Source: Chalciporus piperatus
Lineage: Eukaryota > Basidiomycota > Agaricomycetes > Boletales > Boletaceae
DNA: 64,000 bases
Assembly (NCBI GenBank): GCA_038093975.1
Contig: JBBPTG010000124.1
Span: 1-64,000, forward strand
Reading direction: 5' to 3'
Below are positions 52,885-64,000 of this stretch, one piece after another. Position numbers and translations under genes: made by a program. The notes below the pieces were generated by a model that was not told the DNA's origin, ran no database searches, and was given only the letters and a program-made list of their open reading frames with translations. The stretch's first letter is position 1; the number at the start of each line of letters is the position of its first letter.

Positions 52885-54521
52885 AAACATATGTCATTGC
52901 AGACACTTCCCTTCATATTCCTGGTGTTTTCCCATACTACAGGTATCTTACAAGTGTAGATACATGTTATATATGTCACAATGAACAGTTTCTGTCACCT
53001 CTTTGATGATCTGAGACCATCTGCAGGGCAGATATGAGAATAGGGGTAAAAACAAAAACATGACCGCATTTTTGACATATTGATGATGTGGGTCAATAAG
53101 GTACATGCCCAGGCAGTGTTCATGTATATCAACAACACATCAACAGCCCAAGAGACCAGGATCCAAGCTGGTGATGCTATGACAGATCCTCCTCCTGATC
53201 CTCTTCTGGCTCTTGGAAGCTGTACCCATGGTTGTGCTGTCTCACAGAGGTATGGAGGTCCATCAGACCACTGTAATCTTGAGTTCCATCATTACAGACC
53301 CTCTCCAGAGGTCTCTGAACTCTTCCAGGGCGCTTTTTCACCTTTTTCATGACATATGAATAGACAGTGACATGCTGAGAATATCTTAAGGGGAGCTATA
53401 TATGCATGCCATATCCATTGGAACCTATCCCTGGATCCTCTTCTGAGTCTCCAGAGTGAGTGTGGAAGCAGGGAGAGTGATTCTGACATACCATGGGGTG
53501 TGGGAAAATAACTGACAACTTATGAGACTTTGCAAAACATATGCACTGTGGCATCCACAACACATCAGGCACTATTCTGAGTGGGAGGAATGGTGTATCT
53601 CATGCATTCCAACAGATTGGAGGAGTAAATCTCCCTCAGGTACCAGTGGTAGCTATGTTCCTGGCTGAAACCTTCAGTAAATCTCCTACTGCATCACCAA
53701 CACAGTTCACTTGCTTTAGTGGTGCACATACAAACAATTGTCAGGAACATAGCTACTACTTGTACCTGGGGAATATATACACCCCCAACCTGTTAGAATA
53801 CATGAGGTACACCCTTTCTACCACTCAGAATAGTCCCTGATGTGTTGTGGATGCCACAATGCATATGTTGTGTAAAGTCTCATAAGTTGTCAGTCATTTT
53901 CCCACACCCCATGGTATGTCAGAATCACTCCCCATCCTTCCACATTCACTCCAGAGCCTCAGGAAGGTATCTGGGGACAGATTGCAATATATACTACTGT
54001 CCTGGATAGCTGCCCTTGACATATTCTCACTATGTCAATGTCTATTCATATGTCATGAAGAAAGTGAAAAAAGCGGACAGAGAGGGTTCAGAGAGCTTTG
54101 GGGAGGCTCTGTGATGGTGGAACTCAAGGGAATATCTGTCTTGTGAAGTCCCATAGCTCACTGAACAATCCAGACCATCAGTACAGTCTCAAAGAACCAG
54201 AAGAGGGTCAGGAGGAGGATCTGTCATAGCATCACCAGCTTGGATCCTGGTCTCTTGGGCTGTTGATGTGTTGTTGATATACATGAACACTGCCTGGGGA
54301 TGTACCTTATTGACCCACATCATCAATATGTCAAAAATGCGGTCATGTTTTTGTTTTTACCCCTATTCTCATATCTGCCCTGCAGATGGTCTCAGATCAT
54401 CAAAGAGGTGACAGAAACTGTTCATTGTGACATATATAACATGTATCTACACTTGTAAGATACCTGTAGTATGGGAAAACACCAGGAATATGAAGGGAAG
54501 TGTCTGCAATGACATATGTTT
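52885..54521. mobile_element. 1.64-kb palindromic (foldback) element
   Basis: The left arm begins AAACATATGTCATTGCAGAC at 52885. The right arm ends with its exact complement at 54521. The arms pair over almost their whole length, about 780 bp each: near-perfect at the outer ends, 75-80% with indels in the middle. They meet around a loop of about 80 bp (53662-53740). No transposase or convincing gene lies inside. The divergence between arms argues against an assembly artefact. It abuts the LTR ending at 52884. Confidence 0.85.
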
Positions 54522-54605
54522 GGGGAGGTTCCTAATAAGGTAGTACCCTGGGAGTAGTGGCACTGTTCCTGGTGATGTCACCGCTTAAATGCGCTTATGT
54601 AACCG

Positions 54606-55540
54606 CTTTTCAAGCATCCTGTGCCCGAGTGCTTGAGCAGATATGATGATGTAAGCAAAAAAGCGGACCATTTGGAGCATGTGAAAGCAACCTTTAGATC
54701 GCAGTGGGGCACGAACTCGCGCCGAAAAAGGAAATTGCCGAAAAAGGAATTTCCTTTTTCGGCGGACGTCGGCAACCGAGCGCCTGGGCGTACGCAACGA
54801 GTCGTCGCGTAGCGTTCCCGTCGAGTTTGCGCGAGTCCCTCAGTTTGGATGTCCCCCCACCTCCTCTGATCGTTTTCGGAGCGAAATGTAGTCAGTAAAA
54901 TCGAGAAAAGCACGAAAAATAGAATTATTTTCATTCCTAGCTGTCGATCTCGCCCCCAGGTCATTCCCGAGGTCGCATACACCCAGTGCAGGGTCCTCAG
55001 GGAGCGCGACGCGCTCTTGCCTCGTTATGGTAACTCCCCCCGCTTCCGTACGCGCTTAATTAATTTTTCTACTCGTCTACGTGATGCCGCGTGACCCATC
55101 GTGCCCCATGAGAGACTGGCCGTTTAGTTCCCTCATGGGGCACGCTGGTTTTGGCGGATGGGAAAATTTCCCGCCCGCTCGAGCGTGCCCCATGCAAAAC
55201 TGGATGAAAATCCAGTCATGGGGCACGCTCGCTAAAGTCGAGCGCTCGCGTCGTCCCCTTCCCCTCATCCTGGCTCGCTTACGTGCCCAGGCACCTCCCA
55301 CATGTCCCGTCCATCCCGCCGACGTCATCACGACCCAATCCGTCGCTCGCCGCCGCCTCCCGCCTCCCAAATCCGCCTCCAACGCCCGACGAGGCAGGCG
55401 CACAGCCACCGTGCCCCATGGGGCACGCTGACTCAGCGCCGCCCGCCAACCGTTCGTGCTCCATGACAACAAAGCCTTTCAAGCATCCTGTGCCTGAGTG
55501 CCTGATGATGTAATCAAAAAAGCGCACCATCTGGAGCATC
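54606..55540. repeat. Direct repeat of about 65-75 bp flanking hairpin-rich DNA
   Basis: TTTCAAGCATCCTGTGCC begins both copies (54608 and 55477); both run through GATGATGTAA and CAAAAAAGCG to GGAGCAT. Between them (54690-55470) lies GC-rich DNA with several strong hairpins and no supported gene. Confidence 0.7.
55101..55426. repeat. Set of GTGCCCCATG hairpins
   Basis: Three inverted pairs of the same word. 55101-55143 is GTGCCCCATGA...TCATGGGGCAC. 55181-55230 has perfect 14-bp arms (GAGCGTGCCCCATG and complement), with an inner ACTGGAT/ATCCAGT stem. 55411-55426 is the perfect palindrome GTGCCCCATGGGGCAC. A related GTGGGGCACG is at 54704. Confidence 0.75.
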
Positions 55541-58045
55541 TGGAGCATCTAAAGCACCATCCAGAGGCATTATAGCCTCCATTAGACTTTTATTTCATTG
55601 GTTGAATGTCCTATTAGCATTAGAAAACCATTTATAAAACCATCTGAAATCATCTGCCAAGCATCTCCAACCTCTGCCAAGCATCTGCCAAGCATCTGTC
55701 AGACCTCTGGCCAACCATCTTCTGACTATCTGAAAGCTTTCAGATGATTTTCCTGTAAAGCTACCTACTAAATAAGCTAATGGGATGCTTTTCAGAGCTA
55801 TTTGAGACCTCTAGAAACCATCTGCAAACCATCCATCAACTCTCCAAAACTCTCCAAAAAACCTCCAGCACAGCTGGAAAAGCAACAGAAAGCATCCTAG
55901 AGATGGTCTAAATATATCATATTCAATGCCAGAATATATTGGAAAATGGCTGGAATCAGCAGATGGATGGTACCCCTCAGAGGTCCATTCCTGCCTGCAA
56001 AAAAACTGACCTGAAAGGTCATGTGGCTGTGCAAAAAGTGCTGCCTAAGGTGAAGAGCAGGAACGACTGCTTCCTACCTGTGACTGTTGTTCTGATTTTA
56101 GCCCAGTGAATCCATAAAATAGCGAACCTGTGCTAATAATGGTAAGTAGACTATCCTTGACGTCAAGATGTTCGTGTGATCGTACACTCTCATAGAGAAT
56201 CCACCCTGAAACTATCCAAGCTGCATCCAAATCCTCCATATATTTCTGGAATGGCGACCCCGAACTTCGAAGGCCAGAAACGGGGCGCTTCGACGAGGAT
56301 TTCCGAAAGTTTCCGAAGCAAAGGCACGAGTCGAAGGCCGGCTTTGCGATCATGACGGACCTATCAGCGACTCGTGTCCTTGGATTCACCAACTTGGTGC
56401 AATTTGCAATGAAGAGTCCTTCCTGAAGACAGGGGTCGATCTGAACTCAGAAAATTTTCAAGTTACCACTGCCTATTCCCCAAAACCTGGCAACCCACTT
56501 TGATGCCATCAACATAATCATCAACCTGACTTTCTATTGGGCTGGTAGCTCGGATCCTCCGTTCACACTGCTTCCGGGTGTCCGTCGACTTGCGTTCGGT
56601 GCGTAACGCGTCGCGTTCTTTTCGACTAATCACTTGACTCCTTTTCGGCCTGCAACTTCAGACTACGTGAACAGTAAGTCTCGCCGGCGCTGATCTACCT
56701 TGTATTCAGACAACCCGAACGCCTTCAGGGAAGCCTATTTCGAGTTCTCGCCGATCAACATTTACGAATGAGTGGCCATCGTGAACGAAATGAAGGAGAG
56801 ATTGCACCACTATATCAAGACTCTAAGGGTGCACACATGTTGTAACAACAGCCTATTGAAATCCACGAGCGCATTCTGCAAGCTTCTTCCTTTGGGCTTT
56901 CGAATTTTGAACCTATTGAGCGCTGAGGCCTGAGGCCCGAGGCTAAGGGTTCGACATTGATCTAATTTGTAGGTCTCTCACAACTCATGATCTCGCCCAC
57001 AGTACTGGTCAACAACTGGTCAACCACAAAGTCGTAAGGAAACATCAGGTCGTTAAGTCACCGAGCATGCTATGGACACAGATGCCCAGCGCGCATCCGC
57101 CGTCATCTTTGACCGTTTCGTTCATCTCCCTCTTGCGCTCCCAACATCGCTCGTAGCTTCCCTGCATCCGCACTGTGACATCGCAGCGGGCTCGCTCAAC
57201 TCATCCACCAACTTCATTCCATGTGTTCACTTCCCCTTCGCAGTCTTTGAGACCGCTCACGACGCGACCGTATCACTGCTCGACCCACCCTTAGACCTCC
57301 TTTGACTGTACGCTGATGTGGCTGTGCTATGCGGCTCATATCATCTCCTGGCTTTCGTGCCGCCCTTCGTTACCTCAAGGTATGAGGATATGCCGTACGA
57401 GAGCTCGAGAGTTGGCTGTTGCACCGAGAGAGGGTTCAGCGGTCTGCACACTGCACAGAGCGGGGGTTGAGCGAGCGACATACCCAAGGTAGCTTCCTCT
57501 CCTTCGCTGGCGGATGCTAGGGACGACGCACCCTCAACGTAACCGTTAATCTAATTCTCAGGCTCGTCTCAGGCTCGTCTCAGATATCAATATCGCGGGA
57601 ACCAGTTCGAAACCTCGTATGTAAATTTATTGAGCATGCCATGAGCGTGATAATTCACTACGACATAGGCTGACTGGTTTCACTGCGCCATACGGGACAA
57701 GGACAAGGTGCATCTGATTTTACTGTATGGTATCAGGTGATTTCCTTCTTTTGGTACCAGTCAGCGCTCGCGCAAAAGCATCCGTCAAAAACATTTTATA
57801 CGTTACAACACTGCTCGACCAATGCCTGGGGTATTCAGATCTTCAGATCTTATTCCACCTTTGGACGAACTGTAGTCTGTATGTGCCCCCTCCATTTGGT
57901 TGCGAGAGATTACATCAACACTTGCAATTGAACTGCGACTTAGCGACACTATGTAAGTAGCACAGGACCACAGGCAGGTGAGCAAAACCGCCACATTGAC
58001 TCCTTGTGTACCATCCTCCTCATCTCTCGTCGACCTTGATCCATC
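55541..58045. other. Gene-poor stretch
   Basis: 55640-55700 has short tandem CATCTGCCAAG repeats. A 115-codon frame at 56045-56392 (minus) and a 77-codon frame at 57072-57305 (plus) are the longest; neither shows a domain I know. No gene can be supported. Confidence 0.5.
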
Positions 58046-59570
58046 ATGGTTCAATGGCAAGATCCGGCCCTCCAGGCCGACCTCGGTGTGGTCGCGACCC
58101 ATGTTGACTTTTTACTGCTTGGCCTCTATGCGTACGTTTGCAAGGACCATTCTTAGTGGAGATATGGTCTCGAAAACTCTCTAGATGGGAGTACCTTGGG
58201 TCGTGGGATGTGGAATATGCATTGATACGTTCTCGTATGGCTTTACGTTGGTTTCTGGTAAGTAGGAATTGTTCACTTCCTTGGCTATCACAAAGATATA
58301 TAACCCCGTCCAAGGTCCCTTACCTGATCGGACGTATCTTGCTCCTTCTCTCCCTTGTTGTCAAGTAAGTTCCTGAGTACTGCCTGAAGCGTCCTCCCAT
58401 GCATCCTTGATCACAGTACAATTGAGCCGTCTTCATGGTCTGGGACCCTCAGTTGCTCTGGTCAGTCCTCCCCCTAGCTCGGCTTAAGGTATAACTGATT
58501 TATCTACTAGTTGGCGTCCGGTTGACAGCGGTAAATAATCCCAATTTCTGCATACACTTTGCTTAAAATTTATTGAACACTAGCTGACGGGAGTCATTTC
58601 CGTGGCTTGTGCTTCAATGAATTTAATGATTCGCACGTGAGCCCAACAACATTTTGCTTTGCTGACATAAATCATTCACAAATCGCTGAATGTAGATGGG
58701 CAATATGGAAACGTTCGCTTCCGGTGCATGCTTTGCTTGTGTCTATTTCGATTGGACACTGGGTTGTGCTCGCAATGGGTCCGATCCATTTTGTGTCCGT
58801 CCTGTCTTCTTGCTTACCATCCCTTTGCAGAAGCAGCGAACGTTAAACCATCAACGGGAAATGGCTTTTGTGACACCATAGTCATAAATCCGCACATGTC
58901 CACAATTTTCTACATATACAGTGTGTCGCATTTTTGACCTCGAAACTGTCCATCACTGACCAGTGGTTTGCAAGCCGTATGCTACGACCTGACCGTGTTC
59001 GTGTTGTCTGCCATTGGATTATCGAAACAGCTGTCGAAATCACCCCTGTACAAGCAACTGCTTATATAGGGCCTTTCATATTTTGCAGTAGTATTTATAT
59101 CATATGTTCCTGCGGTGGTACGTATTTTTAGCACCTGTCTCTTCGTTCCTCATCATCTATAGGTTTTCTCTCTCATCGATGTTCCAGGTCTTGCTCAAGT
59201 TATGATGTCTATCACTGGCAAGAGTGGTAAGTTATCGAGTCCTCATCCATGTGAAATAATTGACAGACTCGCATCAGCGGCGTGTGCAAGGTATTCCAAG
59301 CAGCATAAGGTTTCGAAAACCAGCTGACATTTCATGTCCCAGCATGATTACGTCGTGTAAAGCAGTCAAGGCTCTTCTACATCTTCCTCAACCCCGTTCA
59401 AAGTTGAGTCTAGTATCGAACCTAGTTTACGTTGCTAACGTGCACTTGACAGTGCGCACACCCCTGAGATCGGCGAGGCTGCGTTTACCACACATATTGA
59501 AATACCGGCTTCGAGCGCTTTGGGCGATCACCCGAGTACCGCCGTTTGATCTCCCTCAAGTTCTGGACAT
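58046..59570 (+). pseudogene. Degenerate seven-transmembrane-type membrane protein gene (basidiomycete family)
   Basis: The start MVQWQDPALQADLGVVATHVDF, then RWEYLGSWDVEYAL (about 58190), VPYLIGRILLLLSLVV (about 58320), VISVACASMNLMIRT (58580-58637) and WAIWKRSLPVHALLVSISIGHW (from 58694) follow the order of a family of fungal integral membrane proteins with an N-terminal DUF6533-like segment. A clean intron (58638-58693) joins the last two pieces. Later pieces EAANVKPSTGNGFCDT and STIFYIYSV also fit. The frame changes without a plausible intron around 58135-58190 and after 58920, so it is probably broken. Function of the family is unknown to me. Confidence 0.45.
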
Positions 59571-59920
59571 GGGCATACCTGCAGCCTCGCATATCTCAAA
59601 GACTTTATCCTTTTCTTGGCTCTCTCTCGGGTCATGTATCATATCAATCATTTGGTCTCGCCATTGCAATTTGAATATCGTTTTTCCTCCAGGGCATATA
59701 ATTGAATATTTTGAAATCATCTAAGTCATTGTTGACTTGAACAGTCCACTATCCCTGCAACTAACGCGGACCGGTGCCTAGCCTCGTTTAACCCTTTCCA
59801 AGCAGCATCAAGACTTTCCCAAGACCAAGGGAAACAATGAATGTCGAGAGGAACCTGAATAGATTTCGGTGACTTGGCTCGGGGACGGTCATATTGAACT
59901 CAAGTTTAGATCATTGTTTC

Positions 59921-61929
59921 ATCAGGAAAAACCTCCCAAGGGAATTTGACGAAATTGCACTAAATTCCATGAAATTTCATTGTATTTTAGGAATCCATTC
60001 AATAACTTAAGTCCATTCTAAATTCCATCACATTTAGTGAAATTGCGTGCATTTATTTCATACAATCAATAGTAACAAATGAATATACTAGTAGACACTC
60101 GTCTAAGATAGAAACGAACTTGAAGTGGTCGTGATAGTGCATGCCATACGCCGGACCACCGAAAGGGATTGCACGGAGCACGGAGCCCGTTGATGACCAT
60201 GGCATGATTGGACAGTTGCCAAAGGATAGGATTCGTCTACACGAGCGCGTCAGTATGAGTTAACCATAGCTTACTCCACATACGTACGTTAGCAGTGTGC
60301 GGTGCGATCGCTCGTTCCGCCGTCCTTGGCATCGTGTTTGCCGTTTCGCTCGACCCCTCCCGCTCGACTCGGATTCCTCGACTTCGTCCTCGCTCGATTC
60401 GACTCGATGCGTTCGGTACCTAGTCGGCAACGTCTTTATCACCTTCTTGATGCTCCTGGTCGACCTGGCAAGCTCTCGTTACGACCGTGCATTCACCCAT
60501 TCATCGCCCTCGCCCTCGCTCCATTCGTCTCTGAGTATCAATCTCCATTGCCCCCTGGCCGGTTTCGACGCCCTTTCGCGGTCTCGAGGTCTCCTGCTCA
60601 ATTCCTTCGAGCATCGTCGTCTTGCTGCCTGATTCGACAAGCCGCAACTCGCAGTCTGCATCATCGCGACATCCTCGACTTTGGTGGGTTGTCTCGATTT
60701 GTCGACTGGCGCTGGGGCCTCGTCTGGTCGCGTGTTTTCGCGGCTGGGCGCGTCTTCAGCGTCTTTTGACAGATTTGGGCTCATCGACTCGTTGGCGTCG
60801 TCTGGTGGTTCGGTGGGGTCCTGGGCTTCTCGTCGGTACGTCAAGTCGACCGCTTTCTTGGGCTGTCTTTGTCGATCCTTCGTACGACCCTGATGACCGC
60901 TTCTCCCCTTCGTTTAACGCCTCTGCGACACGTTTCGTTGATCCTGTTCGTCCTGCTTGACTCGAGTGAGTGTCCCGTTGCGTTCTTGCGCCTCCCCGAT
61001 CGGTTTTTGTGCATCTGCGATCGTGCATGATGCTTCCCGCTTGTTCGACATGGGGCTGGGCTTCCAGGTGCGTACCTTGTTCGCCCGTTTTTGTTTTCCG
61101 CCCTGGCTCGACTTCGACGACTTCCGGATCGCTCGACTCGCCGTTTGCCTCGACGTGTCCGCTCGATTCATTCCGCTTGACCCTCGATCCCAAACCGATT
61201 CGTTCCCGCTTGCGATCGTTTCCGCGAGTCCGTCGAATGGCTCTGGAAACTTGTCTGGTTGCGTTTCTTCGCGGATGGACGTGTTCTCGGCGCATTTCGC
61301 TCGTCCGTTAGGCTCGCCGTCTCGTTGTCGTCGTCTGGTGGTTCGGTGGGTCTTCTGGTCGGTAAGTCTCATCAATGGTTTCGCTCGCGACGTCTGGCTT
61401 GTCGCGCGACACCCTTGACCCGTTCCTCGAACCCATTACTGTTTGGGGAGTCTTCATGCGTCCGCGGATGTGATTACTGTCGACCTGGTAGTGGTCTTGT
61501 CTGTGGGCGTCTACATTCTTTGTGATCGGTCCATCGTCGTGTTCGGTGGTCGTTCAAGACAATGTTATGGTAGGGTGTTGGAAGTGTGGTGTGAGGTGCG
61601 AAGGCAAGGCAATGAGACGGACTTTGGAAAATTTTCACCCCATGGCAGGAATAGATAGTCATACTTCATAATGATTGTTTTACCTCGTGCAATCTTCTAG
61701 CGTAGCGGCTAAGTTGTCCGTTGTCTATTTTTGGCAAGTGGGGCTGGCGTATGTTCGACTCTCGCCTTCCATAGAACATTTACAACATTTTCTGCTTATT
61801 TGGCTACAGATAGTCAAGCATCTTATAAGTATGAAACTTTGTACATTTCTATCATAATGTGTGAGATTGCCTGAATTCAATGAAAATTCATGCAATTTCA
61901 TCAAATTCCCTCAGGAGGTTTTTCCTGAT
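59921..61929. mobile_element. 2.0-kb non-autonomous element with long terminal inverted repeats
   Basis: The left end ATCAGGAAAAACCTCC and the complement of the right end agree at about 38 of the first 41 bases. Weaker complementarity extends to about 140 bp (AT-rich, AAATTTCAT words). The ends are AT-rich, whereas the interior is GC-rich. No transposase is recognisable. I see no target duplication next to the ends. Confidence 0.75.
60290..61640. other. GC-rich CTCG/CGTCG-rich interior block of the 2.0-kb element
   Basis: It contains an internal diverged duplication: TTTTCGCGGCTGGGCGCG ... CGTCGTCTGGTGGTTCGGT near 60735-60820 recurs near 61265-61350. Related phrases occur in the block at 19880-21107. 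Long frames on both strands are compositional; none shows a domain. Confidence 0.6.
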
Positions 61930-62401
61930 GTTGATGTGCCACCTGCCAGTGGCACCTACCGCACCTTGATCATTCGAATGGGCGGTGGCCCACGAACCCC
62001 GGAATTTCACATTGCATGGCTCGCGAACTCCATTGTTTGAACTTTGACGTCAACGCGGAGAAGCTACAATGTATGACCCTGATTTCAATTGCATGTAGTA
62101 CGTGACTCGGAGGATGTTTCTCGGCGGAGTCAGGCCACCACTGATAGCTCATGTCCCTGTCACCACCCCTTCTCAGTAAAGGAACAGGAGAGGCCCTGTT
62201 CCCGCTTGGTTCTCGCGGTGCGGTCTCTGACTTATAATTGCGCCTCTCGCAGACTCAATTGGTGCCAGAACTTGCTGAGGTGTTCGGGTATCCCTGGTCT
62301 CGCGAGGCATCCGCAGGGATGAGCTTGTCACTACTTCCCACTGAAAGGATGTTCTACATGCACACTGCTACTAAAAGTACATTGTGTTCGACCGATACCC
62401 C
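61930..62401. other. Intergenic, downstream of UBP14
   Basis: Short frames only. This should include the 3' UTR of the minus-strand protease gene. Nothing else recognised. Confidence 0.5.
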
Positions 62402-64000
62402 TTATTCCTGAACCCTCTCAAAGATGTACATGTACGCCAACTTCTTCAGCTCCTCCACGCTCGAGTGATCCGCCAACACCACCTTTTCATCGTTGAAAAG
62501 CACCCAAGTTTCATCGACATCCATAGTATCACCGGGCTGCGCTCCGCCCACTCGGATGTGTGCAACGTAATGTCCGGAGTGCACGCTCGGACCTTTGTGC
62601 GAGATGAACGCCTTCAGTCGGTATTTAGCTGGTAAGGCTGCAGAACCTGGAGGAGGCTGCTTCTCCGTTTGCTGAGGAGCTGAAGAGGACGTCATCTCGC
62701 CGGTATCATCGGGGTGGTTGAAGAGCCACTCGACTGCACGTTCAACATTCCCTCCCTGCTATGCGATGAACGATGTCTCTCCGTGACTGAATGATACTCA
62801 CAGTTTCCAAGAGAGATTTCCGCGCTTGTGCGTTCGTGAAGCCCATATCCGCCAACATCGCAATTTGATCCGCTGAAGGCTCTGGACCACTTGACCCACC
62901 CGTGGGAGCAGAGGGTTGGATAGGATCATCAATGTCTGGTGGTTCGGTCAGTTTCCATGGTCATGCAAAAAGAGCTGTTCGTTCACCAGGATCTTCCATG
63001 TGGCTGAATAACCATTCCATGGCCGCTTCAGCACCAGAATTGCCCGTCGCGAGCAATGCTTTCTGGCATCTTATCGTCGGGAAGCCCATGCCCTCCAACA
63101 TTGCCATCGCATCCGCATCAAACTGCGGTAGAGACGGGGCAGCACCGGAAGACCCATCTGGAAGCTCTTCCTCTCCAGCCTGCAAACCGTTGCCGAGATA
63201 TTCGTCTAGAACGAGGTGTTGCTGAGGCAACATAATGGGAATATCTACAATCGTGCTCCGTTAATCGTAAGTAAAGACTCGGTTTAACCAAGGCACACCT
63301 AGCTTCGTAGGCACCCAATTCTTCAGCTGGAATTTCTTGGCATGTAGAACAAGCACATCAGGGAAAGTAGCAAATTGGGTGCGTCTGACCGCGTGAGTCT
63401 TGCCACATCCGGCGTCACATTGATAGTCCAACGTTTCTTCACCCGTTTCGCCAAGCAAGAGGTCGAGGCACAACTTGAGTGAAACGGGGGCATATTTTGG
63501 CTTTTCGCTCTCTGGCTTGGGTGCATCAGGGGCTATTTCCCCTTCCGAGACCTCTGTCGCCGGAACACCAAGACTCAGGACATCCATATTGTCTACTCGG
63601 TATCTCACCCTATCACATCCGAGACATTTCAAGCGTTGTTCCAGACCGAAAGAAAAGATCTCCGTCGGCTCTCCCTCGACTGTAACTTGTCATCGACACA
63701 TCCAGGCGTTCTAAATACCGGCGGGACTCACCAGATGTTCCACCTCTTGCCTGATGGCTGAATCGTCTGAGCACAGTAAGCAGGTGTCCGAAGAATTCTT
63801 CTGCGTCTTGTTGACGCATAGTAGCGAATTCAGCGTGACCTTTGCCTACGAGAGATTTGAATCCAGCAGGCTTGAGGCCAATCTGCCATGGGGTATGCTC
63901 CGGAGCAGGATGCGCTAGAGGGTCCAGAGGGGCTAGAAAACGGTCAGCTTTCCAGTACAATGCAGAGCGTGTGTGAACGAACGTTGTTCGGTATGTGGTT
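62402..64000 (-). CDS. UBP14: Ubiquitin C-terminal hydrolase UBP14 / isopeptidase T, C-terminal two-thirds
   Basis: Exons 64000-63732, 63679-63299, 63244-62987, 62935-62802 and 62755-62402 join through GT-AG introns of 46-54 bp. The visible order matches the family. First comes the USP fingers/palm region (GFKSLVGKGHAEFATMRQQDAEEFFGHLL, with the QQDAEEF box), then Cys pairs CLGC and CDAGC. Two UBA domains are inserted in the catalytic fold (MLEGMGFPTIRCQKALLATGN; MLADMGFTNAQARKSLLETGG). The His box HSGHYVAHIR and WVLFNDEKVV close the active site. The catalytic Cys and zinc-finger UBP domain lie beyond the right edge. The enzyme disassembles unanchored polyubiquitin chains, recycling ubiquitin and protecting the proteasome. 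This is the only clear housekeeping gene here. Confidence 0.95.

Noticed and set aside
52885..54521. Palindrome as an assembly artefact
   Set aside because: The arms differ by substitutions and indels through the middle, which an artefactual inversion of the same read would not show.
54578..54982. 134-codon minus-strand frame at the edge of the palindrome
   Set aside because: It crosses the direct repeat and hairpin DNA, and codon use and composition change along it; no domain.
56045..56392. 115-codon minus-strand frame
   Set aside because: No recognised domain, no flanking introns, no second copy; left uncalled.
60756..61375. Long Arg/Ser/Glu-rich frames on both strands of the GC-rich block
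   Set aside because: Long frames occur simultaneously in several phases, which reflects composition, not coding.

Overview
The window reads as a filamentous basidiomycete (Agaricomycetes) nuclear genome. Genes have many short GT-AG introns (about 46-54 bp). There are KDZ, hAT and Ty3 chromovirus transposons, an expanded family of protein kinases, a seven-transmembrane-type gene remnant and a ubiquitin-specific protease. The kinase family and the abundance of Tf2-like elements would suit Rhizoctonia/Ceratobasidium, but I cannot fix the genus from sequence alone.

Layout. 1-3468: the 5' half of a minus-strand Ty3/gypsy chromovirus (family 1, copy A), running off the left edge. It has cut into a KDZ transposase gene whose 3' part lies at 3469-4979. 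The KDZ remnant is itself split by a solo family-2 LTR with a perfect 5-bp target duplication (5387-5863) and by a 1.97-kb transposon carrying a broken RecQ-type helicase (5981-7954). 8.2-19.4 kb is a kinase cluster. It holds three paralogous atypical kinases (copy 1 dead, copies 2 and 3 with open frames) and one large unrelated Ser/Thr kinase with all catalytic motifs. 19.4-22.2 kb is a decayed hAT element. 22.6-24.3 kb is a second KDZ terminus in inverse orientation, with a 43-bp subterminal tandem array.

24345-37042 holds two family-1 elements in tandem sharing the middle LTR (LTR-gag-pol-LTR-gag-pol-LTR). The first is defective; the second looks intact and its two LTRs are almost identical. 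The array abuts the gag start of a minus-strand family-2 element (37043-39153), which in turn truncates an unknown multi-exon gene (39154-40870). Another family-1 copy (40887-47480, minus) follows, with intact ORFs but diverged LTRs. Two family-2 3' regions follow (47481-48770 and 48893-52884). Each carries, just before its LTR, a small two-transmembrane ORF behind its own conserved TATA box. 52885-54521 is a 1.6-kb palindrome. 54.5-62.4 kb is gene-poor, with hairpin-rich DNA, a degenerate 7TM-type gene and a 2.0-kb long-TIR element. The right end holds the 3' part of a UBP14/isopeptidase T gene.

Biologically the window is mostly a nested graveyard of mobile elements, probably subtelomeric or heterochromatic, around lineage-specific kinases. 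The most interesting signals concern the retroelements. Both LTR families show a perfect 11-nt match between the predicted mRNA 5' end and the primer-binding site, the signature of Tf1-type self-priming. Gag and Pol of family 1 overlap as ATGA. Family 2 appears to carry an extra 5' ORF and an extra 3' membrane ORF.
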